Origin: an uncultured Ruminococcus sp.
Lineage (GTDB): Bacteria > Bacillota > Clostridia > Oscillospirales > CAG-382
DNA: 14,612 nucleotides
Direction: 5' to 3'
NCBI GenBank assembly: GCA_902783535.1
Contig: CACZRJ010000282.1
Coordinates: 1 to 14,612 of the forward strand
A model generated the notes under the pieces. The model did not search any database and was not told the DNA's origin. It saw only the letters and a program-made list of their open reading frames with translations. Shown in pieces: positions 1 to 7,621 of this stretch (its first letter is position 1; each line of letters begins with the position of its first letter). Made by a program: the position numbers and the translations under genes.

Positions 1-444
1 AACCTCTTCGTCGCCGAATTCATCGGCGCGCCGAAGATGAACGTTATGCGCACGCAGCTGATCCGCAGCGGCGACGACTTCGAAGTCGTCGTTCACGGCG
101 CGCGCATGAAGGTGGACGAGGACCACGCGGCCCGTCTCCGTGCGCACAACGCGTCGTCCGGAGAGATCCTGCTCGGCGTTCGTCCGGAACACGTGCTTGT
201 TTCCGAGCAGCCCGGCGAAGGAAAGTTCGCGGTCAATCTGGAAGTCAACGAGATGATGGGCAGCGAACTGCACCTGCATGTCACGACGGAGAACGGCGAG
301 CATCTGATCGCGCGCACGCCGACCGTGAACCTGACTGCGGAAGAAAGGGCCGCGCTCGTCTACGGCGCGACGCTGTATTTCACGTTCCCCGGAAAGGTCA
401 TGTATTTCTTCGATCCGGAAACGGAGAAGTCCCTCGTCGACTGA
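1..444 (+). CDS. Carbohydrate ABC transporter ATP-binding protein (MsmX/UgpC/MalK type), C-terminal part
   Basis: The reading frame is open from base 1 and ends at TGA 442-444, so only the last 147 residues of a protein usually near 370 residues are present. The first residues (NLFVAEFIGAPKMN) match the segment that follows the ATPase core in MsmX/UgpC/MalK proteins, where NLFVAxFIGxPxMN is typical. The rest is the TOBE-type regulatory domain, marked by LGVRPEHV at about residues 56-63 and the closing PGKVMYFFDPETEKSL stretch. Walker motifs lie outside the window. In this family the subunit sits on the cytoplasmic face and powers uptake of oligosaccharides, often serving several permeases. 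The convergent amylase next to it fits a maltodextrin role, but the substrate cannot be read from this part. ATG codons at 37 and 49 are internal. Confidence 0.9.
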   Translation, partial: NLFVAEFIGAPKMNVMRTQLIRSGDDFEVVVHGARMKVDEDHAARLRAHNASSGEILLGVRPEHVLVSEQPGEGKFAVNLEVNEMMGSELHLHVTTENGEHLIARTPTVNLTAEERAALVYGATLYFTFPGKVMYFFDPETEKSLVD

Positions 445-471
445 CGTTTCAACGTTTCAGACAAGCAACCG

Positions 472-504
472 AAAACGCGCTTCCCGGCGAGGGAAGCGCG
501 TTTT
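472..504. terminator. Bidirectional intrinsic terminator between the ABC ATPase and amylase genes
   Basis: A perfect 14-bp inverted repeat (472-485 with 491-504) encloses the 5-nt loop GGCGA. The outer ends are AAAA and TTTT, so each strand carries a GC-rich stem followed by a short T run. It lies 27 nt after the ABC ATPase stop and 22 nt beyond the amylase stop on the other strand, so it can serve both convergent genes. The T runs are short (four). Confidence 0.85.
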
Positions 505-526
505 GCTGCGATCAGACAAAAGGTTC

Positions 527-2188
<1,662 letters not shown>

Positions 2189-2216
2189 AACACAAGGCGA
2201 TTCCTTTCCAAGCGTT

Positions 2217-2234
2217 CGCCGGATCCGTCCGGCG
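2217..2234 (-). promoter_or_regulatory. GC-rich hairpin in the amylase mRNA leader
   Basis: A perfect 7-bp inverted repeat CGCCGGA/TCCGGCG with a 4-nt loop (2224-2227). It lies between the predicted amylase transcription start (about 2248) and its ribosome binding site (2202-2209). It could be an mRNA-stabilising stem, a translation modulator or a DNA operator. No T run follows, so it is not a standard terminator. Confidence 0.4.
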
Positions 2235-2254
2235 GTCTGTTTCTGACTGACTTC

Positions 2255-2283
2255 ATCATAACGGATTTTTCATCGTTTGTCAA
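2255..2283 (-). promoter_or_regulatory. Sigma-A-type promoter of the amylase gene
   Basis: On the minus strand TTGACA (2278-2283) and TATGAT (2255-2260) are separated by exactly 17 bp. The -35 is perfect and the -10 differs from consensus by one base. Transcription would start near 2248, giving a leader of about 60 nt that contains the 2217-2234 hairpin. Confidence 0.8.
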
Positions 2284-2316
2284 TCGGGATGTGCATGAAC
2301 CGGAGCCAAAAACCGT

Positions 2317-2345
2317 TTGCTTTTTTCGCTCCCTTGTGATATGAT
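2317..2345 (+). promoter_or_regulatory. Sigma-A-type promoter of the two-component operon
   Basis: TTGCTT (2317-2322), a 17-bp spacer and TATGAT (2340-2345). The bases before the -10 give TGA directly upstream, an extended -10 element. It drives the response regulator starting at 2378. It is back to back with the amylase promoter, with 33 bp between the two -35 boxes, so one regulator bound there could affect both directions. Confidence 0.75.
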
Positions 2346-2377
2346 GTCTTCAGAGTTTGAGGAAAGGAGTATCCGGC

Positions 2378-3052
2378 ATGTTCCATATACTTGTTGTCGA
2401 CGATGATAAGAATACGCGGCGGTATTTCCAGGCCGTGCTGGAAGCGGAGAACTATACCGTGACGACGGCGGTCAACGGCGTCGAAGCTCTGGAAAAAATG
2501 GATTCCGGCCGGTTCGATCTCGCCGTGCTCGACGTAATGATGCCCGGAATGGACGGATACGAATTCGCGAAGGAACTGCGCGAGGCGGGGAACGACATGC
2601 CCATCCTGATGGTCTCCGCGAAACAGCTTCCCGAGGACCGCAGGAAAGGATTCCTGTCCGGAACGGACGACTACATCACCAAGCCGGTGGACGAGCAGGA
2701 AATGCTGCTCCGGATCCGGGCTTTGCTCCGGCGCGCGAAGATCGCGAGCGAACGGAAGCTGGAGTGCGGAGACGTCGTCCTGGATTACGACGGGATGACC
2801 GTTTCGAGAAACGGAGAGACCGTCACGCTGCCGCAGAAGGAATTCCAACTGCTCTATCTGCTTCTGTCCAGCCCCGGGAAGATCTTCACCCGGATCCAGC
2901 TGATGGACGAGATCTGGGGCGCCGACAGCGAAACGGGATGGGAGACGGTGACCGTCCATATCGGGCGGCTGCGGAAGCGTTTCGAAGGATGGAATGAATT
3001 CGAACTGGAGTCCGTCCGCGGGCTCGGATACAAGGCGGTCAGAAAATGGTAG
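2378..3052 (+). CDS. OmpR-family two-component response regulator
   Basis: A 224-residue DNA-binding response regulator. The receiver domain (1-115) has the acidic triad region VVDDD (Asp8-Asp10), the phosphoacceptor Asp52 in LDVMMPGMDG, the switch Ser80 and the conserved Lys102 in DYITKP. A winged-helix output domain covers about 128-223, ending with the usual ESVRGLGYKAVRKW. Phosphorylated by the neighbouring kinase, it should bind promoter DNA as a dimer. ATG 2378 is chosen because GGAAAGGAG (2361-2369) sits 8 nt before it; a TTG at 2357 would lie upstream of that site. The stop (3050-3052) lies inside the kinase gene's start region, a 7-bp overlap that indicates translational coupling. 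The target genes are unknown; the divergent amylase is the nearest candidate. Confidence 0.93.
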   Translation: MFHILVVDDDKNTRRYFQAVLEAENYTVTTAVNGVEALEKMDSGRFDLAVLDVMMPGMDGYEFAKELREAGNDMPILMVSAKQLPEDRRKGFLSGTDDYITKPVDEQEMLLRIRALLRRAKIASERKLECGDVVLDYDGMTVSRNGETVTLPQKEFQLLYLLLSSPGKIFTRIQLMDEIWGADSETGWETVTVHIGRLRKRFEGWNEFELESVRGLGYKAVRKW

Positions 3053-4173
3053 ACAACAGACGTCCTCCGAAACGGAAGCACACGTCTCTGACGTTCTTTT
3101 TCGCTTCGACGAGTTTCCTGATCCTGCTCGCGCTTGTTCTGCTCGTCGGAGGCTCGATCGTCGCGCTCGTGCAGACCGGCGTGATGAACGAACTGACGAC
3201 CGAATTCATGAATCCGGTGCTTTTCGTCGTCCTGATGGCGGTCGCGTGCCTGGTGCTCGGCGCCGGGCTTTCCATTCTCGTCAGCCGGCTGATGATCAGT
3301 CCGATGAGCCAGATCCTGAACGTGATGGACGAGCTGTCAAGCGGAAACTTCAAGGCGCGTCTGCATCTGCACGGCCGGATCGCCAAGATCTCGTCCTTCA
3401 TGGAGTTCGAAGAGGGATTCAACAAGATGGCGGAGGAACTGGAGCATACGGAGATCCTCCGTTCGGACTTTGTCAACAACTTTTCGCACGAGTTCAAGAC
3501 GCCGATCGTTTCCATTGCCGGATTCGCGCGGCTCCTGAACCGGAAGAATCTTACGGAAGAGCAAAAAGCGGAATACACGTCGATCATCGAAGAGGAGTCG
3601 AGAAGGCTGTCCGCGATGGCGACGAACGTCCTGAATCTTTCGAAGATCGAGAGCCTGACCATTCTGACCGACCTGACGGAGTTCAATCTGTCCGAGCAGA
3701 TCCGCGGGTGCGTGCTTCTTCTGGAGGAAAAGTGGAACGCGAAGAACCTGACGTTCAGCCTGGACATGGACGAGGAGTCCGTCCTGGCGAACGAGGAACT
3801 GCTGAAGGAGGTCTGGATCAATCTTCTGGACAACGCCGTGAAATTCGCCTACGAAGGGACGGAGATCGGCGTGGCCGTCGGGGAGATGGGGGATACGCTC
3901 CTGATCTCGGTGTCCGACACCGGACCTGTGATCCCGCCGGAAGAGCGCGACCGCATTTTCGCCCGGTTCTATCAGACCGACCGCTCGCACGCCGCCAGCG
4001 GCAACGGCATCGGGCTCGCGGTGGTGAAGAAGATCGTCGACCTGCACGGAGGGCAGATCAGCGTTTCGGAAAAAGCCGGCGCGACCGTCTTCACGGTGAT
4101 GCTTCCGCGCGGGGAGACCGCGACCCCGAAAACGTATTTCCAGAAATCCGGAACAGACGCGGATCACCAGTAA
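3046..4173 (+). CDS. Sensor histidine kinase with a minimal extracellular sensor
   Basis: A 375-residue membrane kinase paired with the upstream regulator. Two membrane segments are visible, about 15-43 and 57-80, joined by only about 13 outside residues, so there is no room for a ligand-binding domain. A HAMP-like linker covers about 81-135. HisKA follows, with phosphoacceptor His148 in NFSHEFKTP. The ATPase domain has the N box NLLDNAVKF (Asn263), the G1 box DTGPVIP (291-297) and the G2 box GNGIGLAVVKKI (319-330). The G1 box usually reads DxGxGI; here the second Gly is replaced by Val, a mild deviation. Kinases with such short loops tend to sense the membrane, or a partner such as an ABC transporter, rather than a soluble ligand. 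The stimulus is not evident. Translation is probably coupled to the regulator gene; a weak AAGGCGG lies at 3032-3038. Confidence 0.92.
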   Translation: MVDNRRPPKRKHTSLTFFFASTSFLILLALVLLVGGSIVALVQTGVMNELTTEFMNPVLFVVLMAVACLVLGAGLSILVSRLMISPMSQILNVMDELSSGNFKARLHLHGRIAKISSFMEFEEGFNKMAEELEHTEILRSDFVNNFSHEFKTPIVSIAGFARLLNRKNLTEEQKAEYTSIIEEESRRLSAMATNVLNLSKIESLTILTDLTEFNLSEQIRGCVLLLEEKWNAKNLTFSLDMDEESVLANEELLKEVWINLLDNAVKFAYEGTEIGVAVGEMGDTLLISVSDTGPVIPPEERDRIFARFYQTDRSHAASGNGIGLAVVKKIVDLHGGQISVSEKAGATVFTVMLPRGETATPKTYFQKSGTDADHQ

Positions 4174-4197
4174 AACCGGAATCGCAAAACAAAGAAC

Positions 4198-4229
4198 AGA
4201 CCGTTCGCAATGGACGGTCTTCCTTTTTT
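4198..4229 (+). terminator. Terminator of the two-component operon
   Basis: AGACCGTTC (4198-4206) pairs with GGACGGTCT (4212-4220) as a 9-bp stem with one T-G pair and a 5-nt loop, followed by TCCTTTTTT. It lies 24 nt after the kinase stop and separates this operon from the lipid operon. Confidence 0.8.
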
Positions 4230-4257
4230 GCCGCATGAACGTTTTCCGCGCAGTTTC

Positions 4258-4285
4258 TTTTCAGTTTATTTTTCTCTGCTACAAT
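4258..4285 (+). promoter_or_regulatory. Promoter of the fakB-fakA-plsY-activase operon
   Basis: The -10 TACAAT (4280-4285) is preceded by TGC, an extended -10. The best -35 is TTTTCA (4258-4263) with a 16-bp spacer, a weak match, so the extended -10 probably compensates. Transcription would start near 4292. No other promoter was seen between here and the last gene of the group. Confidence 0.6.
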
Positions 4286-4300
4286 GCACCGGTAAAAATA

Positions 4301-4327
4301 TTTGATCAAAGAGAGACCGACCGGTCG
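4301..4327. promoter_or_regulatory. Two palindromes in the lipid operon leader (candidate operators)
   Basis: TTTGATCAAA (4301-4310) and CGACCGGTCG (4318-4327) are both perfect 10-bp palindromes. They lie between the predicted transcription start (about 4292) and the ribosome binding site at 4337. The first resembles the half-sites of FabT-type lipid repressor boxes (TTTGA...TCAAA) but lacks their central spacer. Repressor binding here is inference. Confidence 0.4.
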
Positions 4328-4347
4328 ATCTGTTTTGGAGGATGCAT

Positions 4348-5244
4348 ATGAGACCCGTGAAGGTGATCACCGATTCCTGTTCCGACCTGACGCCGGAACT
4401 GATGGAAAAGTACAATATCGACTACGCGCAGATGAACACCGTTTTCGAAGGAAAAACGACGCCCGCCGATCTCGCGTGGACGAGAGAGCAGGCGCACGCG
4501 TTCTATGACCTCATCCGCGCCGGCAACCGCGTCACGACGACGCAGGTGCCCGTGGAAGAGTTCCAGCGCGTGTTCCGCAAATATCTCGACGAGGGATACG
4601 ACATCGTTTACGTCGGCTGCTCGTCCAAGCAGTCCGGATCCGTCAATACGGCGGAAGTCCTTTCGCGCAAGCTGCGCGAGGAATACCCCGACGCTTCCGT
4701 GTACTCCGTCGATTCCCTGCACGCGTCCACCGGCGAAGGCGTGCTTGCCATCGAGGCTGCGAAAGCCGCCGCCGAGGGGAAGACTGCCGCCGAAGTCGCG
4801 TCTTTCGTCAAGGAACGCAGAAAGTATCTGAACCAGTTCGTGACCGTGCACTCGCTGGACGCGCTCAAGCGGGCCGGCCGCGTCAAGGCGTCGTCCGCCT
4901 TTTTCGGAAATCTGATGGGCGTCAAGCCGATCCTGATCGCTGACGCCGACGGCGAACAGACGGCCATCAAGAAGGCGAAGGGCCGCGCGGGCTCCTTCCG
5001 CGAGATCGTCGCGCTGCTGAAGGATACGATGACGTCTCCCGAAGAGCAGACCGTGTATTTCTCGCACTCCGACTGCAGCGACGAAGAAGTCGAGACGCTG
5101 AAGAAAATGGTGCTGGAAGAGACCGGATGCAAGGACGTCTACGTCGGGCTGATCGGTCCGATCATCGGCGCCTCCATCGGTCCGGATGCGGTCGCGCTGT
5201 TCGGATTCGGCAGGGAGATCACCTACCGCGTCAGCGAACACTGA
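4348..5244 (+). CDS. fakB: DegV family protein, FakB-type fatty-acid-binding subunit
   Basis: A 298-residue DegV-fold protein. FakB proteins bind a fatty acid and present its carboxylate to the kinase FakA, giving acyl-phosphate. Visible family marks are the N-terminal VITDSCSDL (5-13), a TTTQ motif (63-66), SSKQSG (92-97, family SSxxSGT), LKRAGR (173-178), GVKPIL (191-196) and IGPIIGASIGPD (269-280). In most relatives the last motif reads IGPxIGxHTGPG; here HT is replaced by SI, so the fatty acid contacts may differ. ATG 4348 is chosen over ATG 4342 because GGAGG (4337-4341) ends 6 nt before it and would abut 4342. First gene of a four-gene operon; the fakA-like gene follows after 68 nt. Family assignment is firm. 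The FakB role rests on the FakA neighbour. Confidence 0.88.
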   Translation: MRPVKVITDSCSDLTPELMEKYNIDYAQMNTVFEGKTTPADLAWTREQAHAFYDLIRAGNRVTTTQVPVEEFQRVFRKYLDEGYDIVYVGCSSKQSGSVNTAEVLSRKLREEYPDASVYSVDSLHASTGEGVLAIEAAKAAAEGKTAAEVASFVKERRKYLNQFVTVHSLDALKRAGRVKASSAFFGNLMGVKPILIADADGEQTAIKKAKGRAGSFREIVALLKDTMTSPEEQTVYFSHSDCSDEEVETLKKMVLEETGCKDVYVGLIGPIIGASIGPDAVALFGFGREITYRVSEH

Positions 5245-5268
5245 GCGGAACCTTTTCAGTAACGACAG

Positions 5269-5293
5269 GGCGGGACGGAAACGCGAACCCGCC
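5269..5293 (+). other. Hairpin in the fakB-fakA gap
   Basis: A perfect 6-bp stem GGCGGG (5269-5274) / CCCGCC (5288-5293) with a 13-nt loop lies just before the fakA ribosome binding site. No T run follows, so it is not a terminator. It could be an mRNA processing or stability element that sets relative expression. It may also be chance in GC-rich DNA. Confidence 0.25.
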
Positions 5294-5312
5294 GAAAAAT
5301 GGAGAAGAAAAA

Positions 5313-6977
5313 ATGGAACAAGAGACACGACTTGACAGCCGGTGCCTGATGAATATGCTTTCCGGAGCCATCCGGACGCTCGCGGCGCACGAGGACGAGG
5401 TCAACGACCTGAACGTCTTTCCGATCCCGGACGGGGACACAGGAAGCAACATGCTCCTGACCATCCGGGGCGCGGAAAGGGTCTCGTGGAAGGACGACGA
5501 GCCGGTCGGCGACGTCGCCGACCGCGTATCCCGCGAGATGCTCCTCGCGGCCAGGGGAAATTCCGGCGTCATTCTTTCCCAGTTCGCCGACGGCATCGCC
5601 GCCGGTCTGAAAGGACTGAAGGAAGCGGACGGGAGAGCGTTCGCATCGGCCGTGAAAACCGGCGTCGAACATGCGTACGCCGCCGTGATGGTGCCGACGG
5701 AGGGAACCGTTCTGACCGTTATCCGCGAAGCGGCCGACTACGCTTCGGCGTTCGGAGAGCACGGACTCGATGCTTTCGGAAGCGCTTTTGTGGAGCAGGC
5801 GAGAAAGACGCTCGCGAAAACGCCGGAACTGCTTGCCGTTCTGAAGAAGGCGGGCGTCGTCGATTCTGGCGGAGCAGGGCTACTGTATATCGCGGAAGGG
5901 ATGGCCGCGGCGTATCGCGGACTGGATCTTCCGGAGACCGGCAGCCTTCCGGACCCCGAGGAGACCCTGAGATCCCAGAGCGCGTCTTCTTTGGACTTCG
6001 ACCGGTTCACATCCGACAGCGTTCTGGAATTCGGCTACTGCACCGAACTTCTGGTGCGGCTGCAGAACGCGAAAACCGATCCGGACAACTTCGATGTCGG
6101 CGTCATCCGCAATTTCCTTCAGACGGTCGGCGATTCGATCGTCTGCTTCCAGACCGGAAGCATCGTGAAGATCCACGTGCATACGATGACGCCTTACAAG
6201 GTGCTGGAATTCTGCCAGAAATACGGCGAATACCTGACGGTCAAGATCGAGAACATGACTTTGCAGCACAACAGCCTCTCGCCGGAGAGCCACGCGGCGT
6301 CTTCCGGCGAAAAGCAGAAGTACGCGGTCGTCGCGGTCGCCTCCGGACAGGGGATCCAGCAGACCTTCCGCGAAATGGGCGTGACCGAGATCGTGAGCGG
6401 CGGCCAGAGCATGAACCCGTCCGCGGACGACTTCCTTGAAGCGTTCAGAAGAGTGAACGCGGAAACGGTTTTCGTTCTTCCGAACAACGGAAACATCCTG
6501 CTGACCGCGCGTCAGGCGGGAAAACTGTATCCCGCGTCCGACGTGCGCGTCATTGAGACCAGGAACATCGGCGAATGCTACGCCGTCCTTTCCATGCTGA
6601 ATCTCGACGCCGGAGACGCCGACGAGATCGAACGCGAAATGAACGAAGCGAAGGAAGGCGTCGTCACGGCCAGCGTTTCCAGATGCTGCAGGAACACGGA
6701 AAAAGACGGATTCCTGCTCCGCGACGGCCAGTACATCGGCTTCGTCGGGGACGAAGTCCTTTCCGCCGACAACGACCGTATGGATACCGCCTGCATGCTG
6801 ACGGACAAGCTCGATCTCAACGATCACGAGATCGTGATCCTGATCCGGGGTCTGGATTCCGAGGAGCGGGAGGCGGAAGAGATCGCGGAGCACATCCGGA
6901 AGTCCTCCGGCAACTGCGAGGTCTACGTTCAGTACGGCGGCCAGGACATCTACAGCTATATTCTCGTCGCTGAATAG
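5313..6977 (+). CDS. fakA: DAK2-domain fatty acid kinase, FakA (YloV) type
   Basis: A 554-residue cytoplasmic kinase that, with a FakB protein, phosphorylates fatty acids to acyl-phosphates. The N-terminal DAK2/DhaL ATP-binding domain covers about 1-200, with LNVFPIPDGDTGSNM (33-47; Asp40 and Asp42 as metal ligands), RGNSGVILSQF (81-91) and GVVDSGGAGLL (181-191). The middle domain carries GYCTELLV (Cys243) and KIHVHT (His288, His290), matching the zinc site known in Staphylococcus FakA. A DegV-like C-terminal domain runs from about 335 to the end. Length is normal for FakA, and the signature residues checked are present. The start is ATG 5313 with GGAGAAG at 5301-5307; the open frame extends further upstream but lacks a better site. 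Its stop overlaps the plsY ribosome binding site. The adjacent FakB-like and PlsY-like proteins fit as its acyl donor partner and product user. Confidence 0.93.
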   Translation: MEQETRLDSRCLMNMLSGAIRTLAAHEDEVNDLNVFPIPDGDTGSNMLLTIRGAERVSWKDDEPVGDVADRVSREMLLAARGNSGVILSQFADGIAAGLKGLKEADGRAFASAVKTGVEHAYAAVMVPTEGTVLTVIREAADYASAFGEHGLDAFGSAFVEQARKTLAKTPELLAVLKKAGVVDSGGAGLLYIAEGMAAAYRGLDLPETGSLPDPEETLRSQSASSLDFDRFTSDSVLEFGYCTELLVRLQNAKTDPDNFDVGVIRNFLQTVGDSIVCFQTGSIVKIHVHTMTPYKVLEFCQKYGEYLTVKIENMTLQHNSLSPESHAASSGEKQKYAVVAVASGQGIQQTFREMGVTEIVSGGQSMNPSADDFLEAFRRVNAETVFVLPNNGNILLTARQAGKLYPASDVRVIETRNIGECYAVLSMLNLDAGDADEIEREMNEAKEGVVTASVSRCCRNTEKDGFLLRDGQYIGFVGDEVLSADNDRMDTACMLTDKLDLNDHEIVILIRGLDSEEREAEEIAEHIRKSSGNCEVYVQYGGQDIYSYILVAE

Positions 6978-6988
6978 GGGGCGGTTTC

Positions 6989-7621
6989 ATGAACGTTGCG
7001 ATCTGGATCATTTCCGCGGTCTGCGCATACCTTCTGGGCGCGCTGAACCCGGCCATCATCCTGTCGAACGCCGTCTATCGGAAGGACATCCGGACGTGCG
7101 GAAGCGGGAATCCCGGATTTACGAATTTCAAGCGGTGCTTCGGAAACAGGTACGCGTGGCACGTGTTCGTTCTGGACCTGCTGAAGGCGGTCCTTCCGTG
7201 CGTCGGGTTCGGCATCTGGTTTTCCTTCCTCGGCTTCAGCTACGTGCTCGGCGTCATATATACGGGGCTGTTCGCCTTCATCGGGCATACGTTCCCGGTG
7301 TATTATAAATTCCGCGGTGGAAAAGGCTTCCTCGTCTGCCTTGCGATCCTGTGGGCCGCGGACTGGAGAAGCGCGCTCGTCGCGACCGGCGTGCTCGCGC
7401 TGCTGATCTTCACCGTGAAGATCATGTCCGTGTCCACGCTCGCCAGCCTGACCGCCGGAGCGGTCGCGCTCTTTCTGTTCACTAAGGACATCCCGGCCGG
7501 GATCATCTTTTCGGCATGCGTCCTGTTCGTGATCATCCGCCACAAAGACAACATCGTTCGGCTGTTCCGCGGGGAAGAGCCGAAGTTCTCGTTCAAAAGT
7601 TCCAAGGAGAAGTCTGAATGA
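6989..7621 (+). CDS. plsY: PlsY-type acyl-phosphate:glycerol-3-phosphate acyltransferase (divergent)
   Basis: A 210-residue multi-pass membrane protein. PlsY enzymes transfer the acyl group from acyl-phosphate to position 1 of glycerol-3-phosphate, the first step of phospholipid synthesis. All three active-site motifs are recognisable: DIRTCGSGNPGFTN (33-46), GHTFPVYYKFRGGKG (99-113) and RHKDNIVRLFRGEE (184-197). Hydrophobic segments lie near 3-25, 55-80, 83-103, 113-143 and 150-183. Two positions depart from the common pattern: GSGNPGATN has Phe for Ala, and GGKG is followed by FLV instead of the frequent VAT. It may be a specialised paralogue. ATG 6989 follows AGGGGG (6976-6981), which overlaps the fakA stop codon. 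Its TGA overlaps the ATG of the next gene (ATGA), so the two are translationally coupled. Confidence 0.9.
   Translation: MNVAIWIISAVCAYLLGALNPAIILSNAVYRKDIRTCGSGNPGFTNFKRCFGNRYAWHVFVLDLLKAVLPCVGFGIWFSFLGFSYVLGVIYTGLFAFIGHTFPVYYKFRGGKGFLVCLAILWAADWRSALVATGVLALLIFTVKIMSVSTLASLTAGAVALFLFTKDIPAGIIFSACVLFVIIRHKDNIVRLFRGEEPKFSFKSSKEKSE

Noticed and set aside
2357..2377. TTG start that would lengthen the response regulator by 7 residues
   Set aside because: The ribosome binding site lies downstream of it at 2361-2369 and is correctly spaced for ATG 2378, which gives the normal receiver N-terminus.
2270..2959. Minus-strand open frame across the response regulator, and other antisense frames over the kinase, FakB and FakA genes
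   Set aside because: They overlap genes with intact catalytic motifs, lack ribosome binding sites and show no family resemblance.
4342..4347. ATG two codons upstream of the chosen fakB start
   Set aside because: It abuts the GGAGG ribosome binding site with no spacer. ATG 4348 has a normal spacing.
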